A DNA stretch of 64,000 nucleotides from contig JAFUDJ010000045.1 of assembly GCA_017459445.1 (NCBI GenBank), forward strand, positions 1 to 64,000. The letters are read 5' to 3'. This DNA comes from Prevotella sp. GTDB taxonomy: Bacteria > Bacteroidota > Bacteroidia > Bacteroidales > Bacteroidaceae. Within the stretch, counting starts at the first letter, position 1. The number at the start of each line of letters is the position of its first letter. The notes under the pieces were generated by a model. The model saw only the letters and a program-made list of their open reading frames with translations. It was not told the DNA's origin and searched no databases. A program made the position numbers and the translations under genes. Shown one piece after another: positions 54,580-63,053 of the stretch.

Positions 54580-55458
54580 ATGAAAACAATAAAGTATCTT
54601 TCCCTACTTTTACTGGGTCTCGCCATGGCAGCCTGCCAGGGCGACTGGGACGAGCCATCATACGACGGAGGTACGCCCTATGGCGATAACAGCATCGTGG
54701 AGCACAACGTCATCACGCTGGCCGATCTGAAAGCGAAGTACGCCAACAAGATTGAGTCAAACGGCTACATGTACGAAGAGATTACCGACGACGTCCAGCT
54801 GAAAGTTGTCGTCACCGGCAACGACCTGGGAGGCAACTTCTACAAGCAGGTCTGCGTGCAGGACGAGACGGGTGGCATCATTATCGCCATCAACCAAGGC
54901 GGTCTCAGCGGCAGCCTGGCGCTGGGCCAGGAGTTGCTCATCAACCTGAAAGGCCTCTACTACGGCGCCTACGGCTCACAGCCGCAGATTGGCATGCTCT
55001 ACAACAACAGCGGACGCTTGCAGATAGGCCAGATTAACAAATACGTCTGGGAGAAGCACTACAGGCTGCTCCAGCGCAAAGACCCGCTGCAGCCCGTCGA
55101 CTTTGCGTCCATCTACAGCAACGTGAAGAACAACTGCGGACAGCTGGCCACCATCAAGGACCTGACCCTGCGGCAGAGCTCTGAGAATCTGTTGTTTGCC
55201 CCGGCCTATTCTGACGATATCGCGGCATTCTACACTTGGATTGGCTCGAACAAGAACTACGTGCACCACACTGTCAACATCAACGGCACGTCCACCAAAG
55301 TCATTATCCGAACGAGCACCTATGCCCGGTTCGCTGCCATGCCGCTGCCCAAGCGGTGTAACCTGACCGGCATCTTCACGCGATACAAGGACAGCAGCGG
55401 CGACAACTGGCAGCTGCTCATCCGCTCGTCTGACGACATTGAAGTATTAGAACAATAA
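54580..55458 (+). CDS. DUF5689-type OB-fold surface lipoprotein
   Basis: A 292-residue lipoprotein (lipobox AAC, Cys 19). Residues about 45-150 match the DUF5689 pattern, an OB-fold: LADLKAKYANKI, VQLKVVVTGNDLGGNFYKQVCVQDETGGIIIAINQGGL, GQELLINLKGLYYGAYGSQPQIGML. The C-terminal part (TSTKVIIRTSTYARFAAMPLPKRCNLTGIFTRY) is a second small beta domain. Likely the outer-leaflet partner of the barrel encoded 12 bp upstream. Function not known; OB-folds often bind nucleic acid or sugars. Confidence 0.8.
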   Translation: MKTIKYLSLLLLGLAMAACQGDWDEPSYDGGTPYGDNSIVEHNVITLADLKAKYANKIESNGYMYEEITDDVQLKVVVTGNDLGGNFYKQVCVQDETGGIIIAINQGGLSGSLALGQELLINLKGLYYGAYGSQPQIGMLYNNSGRLQIGQINKYVWEKHYRLLQRKDPLQPVDFASIYSNVKNNCGQLATIKDLTLRQSSENLLFAPAYSDDIAAFYTWIGSNKNYVHHTVNINGTSTKVIIRTSTYARFAAMPLPKRCNLTGIFTRYKDSSGDNWQLLIRSSDDIEVLEQ

Positions 55459-55476
55459 CAAATTAATTATATTGAC

Positions 55477-57129
55477 ATGAAGAAATTATTCAGTACATTC
55501 ATGCTCGTGGCCATGGCGGCCATGACATTCGTAGCCTGCGAAGACGTACCCGAGCCCTACGCCCTGCCCGGTACAGGAGATAACGAGCCTACGGTCTATG
55601 AATCGGAAGGGGCTGGCACGCTTGAAGAGCCCTTCAATGCCACGGCGGCACTGGAATTCGGCCGCAATCTGGCTGTCGGCGAAGAATCGGCCAACTATAT
55701 GTATATCAAGGGCAAGATTGTAGCCATCACCGAGGAGTTTACAACACAGTACGGCAACGCCCGCTTCACCATCAGCGACGATGGTAAGGCCAACAACACG
55801 TTCCTGGCCTATCGCGTACTCTATCTGGGCAACAAGAAGTTTGCTGCCGACGACACGCAGATAAAGATTGGCGACGACGTCGTCATCTGCGCCATCATCA
55901 CCAACTACAACGGCACCATCGAGACCGCCCAAAACAAGGGTTTCCTCTATTCGCTCAACGGCGTGAACCGCGGCGGCGAGCCCCAGCAGGGCGGCACTCC
56001 CAGCGAGGCTAGCGGCGACGGAACGCTACAGAACCCCTACAACGCAGCTGGCGCCATCGCACTTGCCCAGAAGACTGGCGAGGCAGAGTCGGCCAACGTC
56101 TACATCAAGGGTAAGGTAGCCACCATCACCGAGCAGTACGGCACGCAGTATGGCAACGCCACCTTCACCGTCAGCGACGACGGAACGACAGGAACGACGA
56201 CGTTCACCATCTACCGTGCACTCTATCTGGGCAACAAGAAATACACCAGCGGCGACCTGCTGAAGGAGGGCGACGACGTCATCATCTATGGCAGCGTGAC
56301 CAACTTCCACGGCAACACTCCTGAGACTGTCACTGGCAAGGCTTATCTCTACTCGCTCAACGGAAAGACCGAGGGCAGCAGCGAGGAGACTAAGCCCAAC
56401 ACAGATGGAAAAGGAACTGCTGCAACGCCCTACACGGTGACTGAAGCCATCGCTGCCGGTTCTGGTACAGGCGTCTACGTCAAGGCATTCATCGTGGGCA
56501 ACGTCACTGGCCAGGTCCTCGCCGAGGGAGCCGTCTTCTCCACCGATGGCGACGCCAAGACCAACCTGCTCATTGCTGCCTCTCCCGACGAGACCGACGT
56601 CAACAAGTGCATGCCGGTTCAGCTGCCTAGTGGCGATGTACGCAACGCGTTGAACCTTGTCGACAATAAGGGAAACTACAAGAAGGAAGTCACGCTCTAT
56701 GGCAACATTGAGAAGTATTTCGGTGCAACTGGCCTCAAGAGTGTCACCTTTGCCATCCTCGATGGTAAGGAGATAGGCAAGAACCCTGGCGGCGAGAATG
56801 ACACGCCCGCTGATGAGGTCAAGCCCGTCACTATCGCAGAGTTCAATGCGGCAGCAGTGAACGAAAACGTGTGGTATCAGCTCACCGGAACGGTGAAGAA
56901 TCTGAAAGACAATGACCAGTACGGAAATTTCGACCTGGAAGACAGCACCGGCTCAGTCTATGTCTACGGCCTGCTCTCTGAAAAGGGAGGTGCCAAGAAG
57001 TTGTTCCAAGATTTGGTAGCTGCAAAAGGCATCAAAAACGGCAGCACGCTGACGCTTATCGGCACTCGTGGAGATTATAACGGCAAGATAGAAGTGATGA
57101 ATGCATACTTTGTTGACGTCAAGAATTAA
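55477..57129 (+). CDS. Multi-OB-fold lipoprotein (DUF6359-like repeats)
   Basis: A 550-residue lipoprotein (lipobox VAC, Cys 21) built of four OB-like modules. Modules 1 (about 47-162) and 2 (about 182-300) are clear duplicates: both have GTL-x-PFNA/PYNA, an ANxYIKGK strand, TQYGNA, SDDG, LYLGNKK and YSLNG. Module 3 (about 314-435) is DUF6359-like (ATPYTVTEAIAAGSGTGVYVKAFIVG). Module 4 (450-550) is a plain OB strand set (VWYQLTGTVKNLKD, GNFDLEDSTGSVYVYGL). Linkers are Gly/Pro/Asn-rich. Third gene of the receptor operon. Confidence 0.78.
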   Translation: MKKLFSTFMLVAMAAMTFVACEDVPEPYALPGTGDNEPTVYESEGAGTLEEPFNATAALEFGRNLAVGEESANYMYIKGKIVAITEEFTTQYGNARFTISDDGKANNTFLAYRVLYLGNKKFAADDTQIKIGDDVVICAIITNYNGTIETAQNKGFLYSLNGVNRGGEPQQGGTPSEASGDGTLQNPYNAAGAIALAQKTGEAESANVYIKGKVATITEQYGTQYGNATFTVSDDGTTGTTTFTIYRALYLGNKKYTSGDLLKEGDDVIIYGSVTNFHGNTPETVTGKAYLYSLNGKTEGSSEETKPNTDGKGTAATPYTVTEAIAAGSGTGVYVKAFIVGNVTGQVLAEGAVFSTDGDAKTNLLIAASPDETDVNKCMPVQLPSGDVRNALNLVDNKGNYKKEVTLYGNIEKYFGATGLKSVTFAILDGKEIGKNPGGENDTPADEVKPVTIAEFNAAAVNENVWYQLTGTVKNLKDNDQYGNFDLEDSTGSVYVYGLLSEKGGAKKLFQDLVAAKGIKNGSTLTLIGTRGDYNGKIEVMNAYFVDVKN

Positions 57130-57145
57130 AAAACACCGCCAAAAG

Positions 57146-57177
57146 TTTGCGCAATCGGGAAAAAGTTCGTACCTTTG
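57146..57177 (+). promoter_or_regulatory. Promoter of rpmE2
   Basis: -33 TTTG (57146-57149), 20-bp spacer, -7 TACCTTTG (57170-57177) followed by GCAG; 39 bp to the ATG at 57217. Confidence 0.8.
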
Positions 57178-57216
57178 CAGCTCGAAATAGTATTTATCAA
57201 CAATTTAACAACAGAA

Positions 57217-57471
57217 ATGAAAAAAGGAATTCATCCCGAAAACTATCGCCCCGTCGTGTTCCGTGACATGTCCAACGGCGATATGTTCCTTACGAAGTCT
57301 ACCGCAAAGACAACAGAGACCGTAGAGTTCGAAGGCGAAACTTACCCGGTGGTAAAAGTCGAAATCTCCAGTACCTCTCACCCGTTCTATACCGGTAAGA
57401 GCAAGCTCGTCGACACGGCTGGTCGCGTCGATAAGTTCATGAGCCGCTATGGTAAGGCTTCGAAGAAGTAA
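57217..57471 (+). CDS. rpmE2: 50S ribosomal protein L31, type B
   Basis: An 84-residue L31 without the zinc-binding cysteines, i.e. the type B (C-minus) form. [29 protein letters not shown] at the start and [30 protein letters not shown] at the end are diagnostic. The start at 57217 is chosen over an in-frame ATG at 57175, which lies inside the -7 element. Own promoter and terminator; it interrupts the outer-membrane gene set. Confidence 0.96.
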   Translation: MKKGIHPENYRPVVFRDMSNGDMFLTKSTAKTTETVEFEGETYPVVKVEISSTSHPFYTGKSKLVDTAGRVDKFMSRYGKASKK

Positions 57472-57499
57472 GATATTTACACACACGAAATGACTTCAT

Positions 57500-57546
57500 A
57501 AAGGTGCGTCCAGGGTAGTTGCATATGCCTTGTGCGCACCTTTTTC
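57500..57546 (+). terminator. Terminator of rpmE2
   Basis: AAAGGTGCG (57500-57508) pairs perfectly with CGCACCTTT (57535-57543), followed by TTT then CC. The loop is 26 bases. It lies only 22 bp before the endonuclease ATG, so either there is read-through or a promoter not recognised here. Confidence 0.7.
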
Positions 57547-57567
57547 CTCTCCTCTGACCACAAAAAC

Positions 57568-58467
57568 ATGAAACGACTAAAAACCCTTCTAACGTTGCCC
57601 GTTGTATTGCTGGGCCTGGCGGTTTCTGCTTGTCACGACGATGATGACGACAATTCCACTGCCAGCTCTGTCAATGTCAACCGCAACGACTCCAGTCAGG
57701 AGCCAACCCTACAGCGACTGGAGATTCCCCATGTGAAGGGCGGCAACAGCACAATTCTTATTCACACTACCGGCAGCGACCCCATGGGCGTCAACTATGT
57801 CGTGGAATGGGACATCGACAAGAAAGCCCAGCGATGGACGGCCTATCAAATGACCAGTAGTTACAGCGGCGGTGCCGGCTATGACGGACAGTTTGAAGAA
57901 GACCCCAGCCTCAATCCAGCCTTTCGCGTGAGTGACAGCCGCTATTTCTACAGCGGCTCGGGCTTTACGCGCGGCCACATCTGCCCATCAGCTGATCGCC
58001 AATACTCCAAGGCCGCTAACCACCAGACTTTCTACTATACCAATATGCAGCCGCAATACTACAACTTCAATGCGGGAGAAAACTACACCAGCCCCTGGGT
58101 CAGGCTGGAGAACCAGGTACGTTCTTGGGCCAACAACGCCACCTTCGACACGCTTTACGTGGTGAAAGGCGGCACCATCGAGGACGACCAACTGCTGATG
58201 AAAATTCGCAACGAACTGCGTGTTCCCAAATACTTCTTCGTGGCACTACTAGGAAAGACGAGCACAGGCTACCGGGCCGTCGGCTTCTGGCTGGAGCACG
58301 ACAATCAGCCTCATACGGGCACCGAAAGCCTGGGCAGCTACGCCATGAACATCCGCGAACTTGAAGAACTGACGGGTATTGACTTCTTCTGCAATCTGCC
58401 CGACGAGACTGAGAACCACGTGGAGACGCTGCCCACAGAGAATGTCCGCAGGGCCTGGGGCATCTAA
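57568..58467 (+). CDS. DNA/RNA non-specific endonuclease, lipoprotein (NUC family)
   Basis: A 299-residue secreted nuclease of the beta-beta-alpha-metal type. Lipobox VSAC (Cys 22) followed by an aspartate run that should keep it at the outer membrane. The catalytic motif is TRGHICPSADR with His 137; TNMQPQYYNFNAG supplies the metal-binding Asn, and W-x-RLENQVR (Glu near 181) completes the pattern. It hydrolyses DNA and RNA outside the cell or in the periplasm. The start at 57568 gives a correct signal peptide; the ATG at 57532 lies in the rpmE2 terminator. Its neighbours upstream suggest a link to the OB-fold lipoproteins. Confidence 0.93.
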   Translation: MKRLKTLLTLPVVLLGLAVSACHDDDDDNSTASSVNVNRNDSSQEPTLQRLEIPHVKGGNSTILIHTTGSDPMGVNYVVEWDIDKKAQRWTAYQMTSSYSGGAGYDGQFEEDPSLNPAFRVSDSRYFYSGSGFTRGHICPSADRQYSKAANHQTFYYTNMQPQYYNFNAGENYTSPWVRLENQVRSWANNATFDTLYVVKGGTIEDDQLLMKIRNELRVPKYFFVALLGKTSTGYRAVGFWLEHDNQPHTGTESLGSYAMNIRELEELTGIDFFCNLPDETENHVETLPTENVRRAWGI

Positions 58468-58511
58468 TCATATTTGAGAAAAACAATATTCATTAATAAA
58501 TAGCTAGAACA

Positions 58512-59063
58512 ATGAGAACAGTTTATGATTTCACTGTCAAGGACAGAAAAGGTAAGGATGTGTCGCTCAAGGAGTATGCCAACGAAGTGCTGCTCATCGT
58601 GAACACTGCAACCAAGTGCGGCTTCACTCCGCAATACGACGAGTTGGAAAAGCTCTACGAGAAATACCACTCACAAGGCTTTGTCATCCTCGACTTCCCC
58701 TGCAACCAGTTCGGCCAGCAGGCTCCCGGCACCGACGAGAGCATTCACGAGTTCTGCAAGCTGAACTTCGGAACGGAGTTTCCCCGCTTCAAGAAGGTGA
58801 AGGTGAACGGCCCTGACGCCGACCCGCTGTTCAAGTACCTCCAGGAGCAGAAAGGCTTTGCCGGTTGGGACATGGAGCACCCCATTGCCCATATTCTCGA
58901 CGATATGCTCTCGAAGGAAGACCCCGACTACAAAGAGAAAGCCGACATCAAGTGGAACTTCACCAAATTCCTCATTGACAAGAAAGGCCTTGTCATGGCT
59001 CGTTTCGAGCCCACGGAGAAGATGGAGAACATAGAGAAAAAGATTGAGGAACTATTAAAATAA
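58512..59063 (+). CDS. Glutathione peroxidase-family (thioredoxin-dependent) peroxidase
   Basis: A 183-residue Cys-type peroxidase. Catalytic residues: C36 (TATKCGFT), Q70 (FPCNQFGQQ), W148 and N149 (KWNFTKFLI). The resolving-type FPCNQFG Cys is also present. Bacterial enzymes of this sort mostly use thioredoxin, which fits trxB 38 bp downstream in the same direction. It removes organic hydroperoxides in the cytoplasm. Confidence 0.93.
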   Translation: MRTVYDFTVKDRKGKDVSLKEYANEVLLIVNTATKCGFTPQYDELEKLYEKYHSQGFVILDFPCNQFGQQAPGTDESIHEFCKLNFGTEFPRFKKVKVNGPDADPLFKYLQEQKGFAGWDMEHPIAHILDDMLSKEDPDYKEKADIKWNFTKFLIDKKGLVMARFEPTEKMENIEKKIEELLK

Positions 59064-59101
59064 AAAGACAACTGTTGTCTTTGTTGTCTTCATCCAAAAA
59101 C

Positions 59102-60031
59102 ATGAAAACCAAATGTCTGATTATCGGCAGTGGCCCCGCAGGCTACACTGCCGCCATCTATGCCAGCCGCGCCAACCTGAGTCCGATTGAATACTGCGGA
59201 CTGCAGCCCGGCGGACAGCTGACGCAGACCACCGAGGTGGAGAACTTCCCCGGCTACCCCGAGGGCGTGGACGGCAACCAGATGATGATGGACCTGCGCC
59301 AACAGGCCGAGCGTTTCGGTACCGACATCCGCGACGGCGAGATTGTGGAGGTGGACTTCTCTGCCCGCCCCTATCACCTGAAGGATGATGCTGGCAACGA
59401 GCTGGAAGCCGACACAGTCATCATCGCCACGGGAGCCTCAGCCAAGTACCTGGGTCTGCCTGACGAGCAGAAATATATGGGACAGGGCGTCTCGGCCTGC
59501 GCCACCTGCGACGGTTTCTTCTACCGCAAGAAGACCGTGGCCGTGGTGGGCGGCGGCGATACGGCCTGCGAGGATGCCCTCTACCTGAGTGGACTCTGCA
59601 AGAAGGTCTACCTCATCGTGCGCAAGCCTTTCCTGCGTGCATCGAAGGTGATGCAGCAACGCGTCATGGATCGCGAAAACATCGAGATTCTGTTCGAGCA
59701 CAACACCCTCGGTCTCTTTGGTGGAGAGGGCGTGGAAGGTGCTCATCTGGTGAAACGGAAGGGCGAACCCGACGAGGAGCAGGTCGACATCGCCATTGAC
59801 GGGTTCTTCCTCGCCATCGGCCACAAGCCTAACACCGACATCTTCCGCCAGTGGCTCGACACCGACGAGGTGGGCTATCTGAAAAAAATTGACGGTACCC
59901 CTCGCACCAAGCTGCCCGGTGTCTTCGTGGCCGGCGACTGTGCCGACCCTGTCTACCGCCAGGCCATCAGCGCTGCCGGAACAGGCTGCCAAGCCGCCAT
60001 AGAGGCCGAGCGTTTCCTGCTGGGACAATAA
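59102..60031 (+). CDS. trxB: Thioredoxin-disulfide reductase
   Basis: A 309-residue FAD/NADPH flavoprotein. FAD-binding GSGPAG (9-14), redox pair C133-C136 (SACATCDGFFYR), NADPH-binding GGGDTACEDA, and the C-terminal FVAGDCADPVYRQ-x-ISAAGTGCQAAI. It keeps thioredoxin reduced and so supports the peroxidase encoded before it. The start at 59102 gives the standard N-terminus; an ATG at 59075 is out of keeping with the family. Followed by a strong terminator built from the 21-bp repeat. Confidence 0.97.
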   Translation: MKTKCLIIGSGPAGYTAAIYASRANLSPIEYCGLQPGGQLTQTTEVENFPGYPEGVDGNQMMMDLRQQAERFGTDIRDGEIVEVDFSARPYHLKDDAGNELEADTVIIATGASAKYLGLPDEQKYMGQGVSACATCDGFFYRKKTVAVVGGGDTACEDALYLSGLCKKVYLIVRKPFLRASKVMQQRVMDRENIEILFEHNTLGLFGGEGVEGAHLVKRKGEPDEEQVDIAIDGFFLAIGHKPNTDIFRQWLDTDEVGYLKKIDGTPRTKLPGVFVAGDCADPVYRQAISAAGTGCQAAIEAERFLLGQ

Positions 60032-60042
60032 GCGTGAAAAAC

Positions 60043-60098
60043 GAACGAGATTTTTTAAAAAGTGAACGAGATTTTCAAAAATCTCGTTCACTTTTTTT
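60043..60098. terminator. 21-bp repeat locus 5 acting as a bidirectional terminator
   Basis: Two GAACGAGATTTT units begin at 60043 and 60064, exactly 21 bp apart. The second is followed directly by its own reverse complement (AAAATCTCGTTCACT, 60078-60092), making a stem of up to 19 bp (AAAAAGTGAACGAGATT on the left) with a T7 run. It sits between convergent trxB and nadC and can stop both. Confidence 0.9.
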
Positions 60099-60109
60099 CG
60101 TGTGCGGCC

Positions 60110-60958
60110 TTAACAAGCCTTAAAACTCATGTCAAGACCTTTGACACTGTGCGTCAAGGCACCAACGGAGATGAAGTCTACCCCCTGTTCGGCGTAGTCG
60201 CGAATGGTATCGAAAGTGATGCCACCGCTAGACTCCGTTTCGTAGCGATGAGCAATGAGGTCAACGGCCTTCTTCGTGTCGGGAACAGAGAAGTTGTCGA
60301 GCATGATGCGGTCTACGCCGCCATGTTCCAGCACCTGCTGCAACTCGTCGAAGTTTCGCACCTCAATCTCAATCTTCAAGTCCAGCCCCTTCTCCTTCAG
60401 ATACTGATGGCAACGGTCTATGGCGTTGGTAATGCCGCCAGAGAAGTCTACATGATTATCCTTAAGCAGAATCATGTCGAAGAGACCAATGCGGTGGTTA
60501 CAGCCGCCACCAATCTTCACAGCCTGCTTCTCCAGCATGCGCATGCCGGGTGTCGTCTTGCGGGTGTCGAGCACACGGGTGCCAGTGCCTTCAAGGCGCT
60601 GTACGTAGCGGTCAGTCATCGTAGCGATACCGCTCATGCGCTGCATAATATTCAGCATCAGGCGCTCCGTCTGCAACAGCGAGCGCACCTTGCCAGAGAC
60701 AATCATGGCGATGTCACCTTTCTTCACGCGGCTGCCGTCACCCATCAGCACCTCCACCTGCATCTCAGGGTCGAAACGGTGAAACACTTCCTTGGCCACC
60801 TCAACACCAGCCAAGATACCGTCTTCCTTGATGAGCAGATGGCTCTTGCCCATGGCATCCTCGGGAATACAACAGAGCGTAGTATGGTCTCCGTCGCCTA
60901 TATCCTCAGCGAATGACAGGTCGATAAGTCTGTCGACGAGTTCTTCTGTACTCAGCAT
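60110..60958 (-). CDS. nadC: Nicotinate-nucleotide pyrophosphorylase (carboxylating)
   Basis: A 282-residue quinolinate phosphoribosyltransferase of NAD synthesis. Conserved blocks: EDIGDGDHTTLCCIPED, LMLNIMQRMSGIATMTDRYV, VLDTRKTTPGMRMLEKQAVKIGGGCNHRIGLFDMILLKDNH and ESSGGITFDTIRDYAEQGVDFISVGALTHS. No nadA or nadB is near. It follows the small barrel gene by 8 bp, last of the minus-strand set cstA - barrel - nadC. Confidence 0.96.
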   Translation of the reverse strand: MLSTEELVDRLIDLSFAEDIGDGDHTTLCCIPEDAMGKSHLLIKEDGILAGVEVAKEVFHRFDPEMQVEVLMGDGSRVKKGDIAMIVSGKVRSLLQTERLMLNIMQRMSGIATMTDRYVQRLEGTGTRVLDTRKTTPGMRMLEKQAVKIGGGCNHRIGLFDMILLKDNHVDFSGGITNAIDRCHQYLKEKGLDLKIEIEVRNFDELQQVLEHGGVDRIMLDNFSVPDTKKAVDLIAHRYETESSGGITFDTIRDYAEQGVDFISVGALTHSVKGLDMSFKAC

Positions 60959-60966
60959 AAGCGCAA

Positions 60967-61470
60967 TTATTCAAAGTAAATACCAAAGCCAATGCGGAAG
61001 CCAAAGCCAGAGTAGTCGCTGTGGTTCTTCGTGCTCTGATTGTAGTAAAGCTCAGGCTCGATGGTCACAGTGCGGTTAAGGAAGAACGAATAGCCCACAT
61101 GAGCCGTAGGCATAAAGTCGTCGTAAGTATGATTCTGGTGCAGATAGTTGAGTCCCAGTCCCAAGTAAAGGCCGTTCTGCTCAATATAATAGCGCAGACC
61201 AGCACCAGCGACAAACGTATTAGGAGCATACTTCCGATAATCGTACTCCAACTGTCCGGTCACCATCCAGTTATCCTCAAAGAGATAACCAGCCCTGGCG
61301 TTGAGGTCGAGTTTCCATTTCTCCGAGCTGTTAAAATTAAGGTCGAGACCGGAAAGCCCTGTCGACACGTAGAATTTGCCCACGCCAAAGGGCGGACGGT
61401 CCTGAATCTGGGCACTGCCTGCCAGCGTAAAGGCCAAAGCGCAGAGCAGCATCATGAATTTCTTTTTCAT
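60967..61470 (-). CDS. Small outer-membrane beta-barrel protein
   Basis: A 167-residue protein with signal peptide (KKFMMLLCALAFTLAGSAQ) and about eight amphipathic strands with aromatic girdles (VTGQLEYDYRKY, AGAGLRYYIEQNGLYLGLGLNYLHQ, GYSFFLNRTVTIEPELYYNQS), ending in the aromatic-containing GFGIYFE. It fits the OMP_b-brl/OmpX-like class; function unknown. Twelve bp follow cstA and 8 bp precede nadC. Confidence 0.8.
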   Translation of the reverse strand: MKKKFMMLLCALAFTLAGSAQIQDRPPFGVGKFYVSTGLSGLDLNFNSSEKWKLDLNARAGYLFEDNWMVTGQLEYDYRKYAPNTFVAGAGLRYYIEQNGLYLGLGLNYLHQNHTYDDFMPTAHVGYSFFLNRTVTIEPELYYNQSTKNHSDYSGFGFRIGFGIYFE

Positions 61471-61482
61471 AGCGTTCTGTAA

Positions 61483-62946
61483 TTATTTAGATTGAGTGTA
61501 TTTCCTGTACCAGAGTGTAAACCACACTGCCGAAATGAGCAGAGATGCGCCTGCGATAATCCATGTCCACTGCCGATCAAGGCTGAACAGCTGCTCAGTG
61601 ATGAGATAGGTGGTGCAGACCACCGTCATGAAGAATGCGGGAACGAGCGTGATGACGAAAGGCTTGCGCTGCTGCACCAGATAGACGGTGATGGCCCAGA
61701 GCATGAACACGGCCAGTGTCTGGTTGCTCCATCCAAACCAGCTCCAAATCATGTTGAAGCCATTGGCGTCTGACATCTGCCACACCAGCAAGGCTATGAC
61801 AGCGGCAAACAAAGGTATGCACACGTAGAGACGCTTACGGATGGAACGCTGCTCCAGATGGATGAAGTCGGCGATGATGAGACGGGCCGAGCGCAGCGCC
61901 GTGTCTCCACTGGTGATGGGAGCTGCCACCACACCCAGCAGGGCGAGAATGCTTCCAACGGTCAGCAGCCAGTCCCGGCTAATGATGGTTACGATGGAGG
62001 GAGCGTCGTTCAGTGCTGCGGCTCCGCCTGCTATCTGCTCATAACCCGGCGTAGGCTGGTCGTAGAAGAAGAACATGGCCACCGTAGCCCAGATGAGCGC
62101 CACAATGCCCTCAGTGATCATAGCACCGTAGAAGATGGGGCGTCCCTGACGCTCACTCTTCACACAGCGAGCCATGAGGGGGCTCTGCGTGGCATGGAAG
62201 CCACTGATGGCACCACAGGCAATGGTGATGAAGAGGCAGGGGAACACGGACTTGGGCGTGAGTGCCTCGCCAGGCAGTCCCTCCCACAATTCAGGAATGG
62301 AGGGCCACTTCACGAAAAGCATCACCAACAGGGCACCGGCCATGAACAGCAGGGAGAAAGCGAAGAGCGGATAGACCTTACCGATGATCTTGTCAATGGG
62401 CATCATCGTGGCGATGAGATAGTAGATGAAGATGACCACAATCCAGAATGTGTACTGTCCCAGCTGCTCACTCACGGCTGACGGCTCCCACATGTCGCCC
62501 AGAATCTTGGCCGGACTGAACACGAAGACGGCACCCACCATCATCAGCAGGAAAACCGAGAAGACCAGCATCACCTGCTTCGTCGTCTTGCCCAGATAGT
62601 GTCCTATCAACTCGGGCTGGTTGGCACCGCCATGACGAATGGAGAGCATGCCGCTCAGATAGTCGTGCGTAGCACCGGCAAAGATGCAGCCTAGCACAAT
62701 CCAAAGGTAGGCAGCCGGTCCGAACTTGGCACCCATGATGGCGCCGAAGATGGGACCCGTTCCTGCAATGTTGAGAAACTGAATCATGAAAATCTTCCAG
62801 CTGGGAAGCACCATGAAGTCCACGCCATCAGCCTTTGCGACGGCTGGCGTTGGTCTGTCGTCAGGGCCGAACACCCGCTCCACAAAGCGGCCGTAGAAGA
62901 AATAGCCCAAGACCAGAGCCAAGAGGCTCACAATAAAAGTAATCAT
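61483..62946 (-). CDS. cstA: Carbon starvation protein CstA family transporter
   Basis: A 487-residue membrane protein with about 12-13 helices. Blocks of the CstA family: YFFYGRFVERVFGPDDRPTPA, FLNIAGTGPIFGAIMGAKFGPAAYLWIVLG, AGATHDYLSGMLSIRHGG, ATQSPLMARCVKSERQGR, and APITSGDTALRSARLIIADF. The E. coli homologues (CstA, BtsT) take up peptides or pyruvate; this protein is shorter and lacks their C-terminal part. First gene of the set with the small barrel and nadC. Confidence 0.92.
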   Translation of the reverse strand: MITFIVSLLALVLGYFFYGRFVERVFGPDDRPTPAVAKADGVDFMVLPSWKIFMIQFLNIAGTGPIFGAIMGAKFGPAAYLWIVLGCIFAGATHDYLSGMLSIRHGGANQPELIGHYLGKTTKQVMLVFSVFLLMMVGAVFVFSPAKILGDMWEPSAVSEQLGQYTFWIVVIFIYYLIATMMPIDKIIGKVYPLFAFSLLFMAGALLVMLFVKWPSIPELWEGLPGEALTPKSVFPCLFITIACGAISGFHATQSPLMARCVKSERQGRPIFYGAMITEGIVALIWATVAMFFFYDQPTPGYEQIAGGAAALNDAPSIVTIISRDWLLTVGSILALLGVVAAPITSGDTALRSARLIIADFIHLEQRSIRKRLYVCIPLFAAVIALLVWQMSDANGFNMIWSWFGWSNQTLAVFMLWAITVYLVQQRKPFVITLVPAFFMTVVCTTYLITEQLFSLDRQWTWIIAGASLLISAVWFTLWYRKYTQSK

Positions 62947-62974
62947 CTATTTAACTGTTTACAGAATTTTGTTG

Positions 62975-62982
62975 CAAAGGTA
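62975..62982 (-). promoter_or_regulatory. -7 element of cstA
   Basis: Minus strand TACCTTTG followed by CAAC, 29 bp before the ATG. A TTTG at 63005-63008 gives a 22-bp spacer, slightly long. It is divergent from the hydrolase promoter at 63027. Confidence 0.6.
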
Positions 62983-63026
62983 AAAAAATAATATGAATAA
63001 TGGCCAAAGATTGCCAAATTATTTCG

Positions 63027-63034
63027 TAACTTTG
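63027..63034 (+). promoter_or_regulatory. -7 element of the GHL10 hydrolase gene
   Basis: TAACTTTG followed by GCAG, 19 bp before the ATG at 63054. No -33 TTTG at the right distance. Confidence 0.55.
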
Positions 63035-63053
63035 CAGCCAAAATTGACAATTC

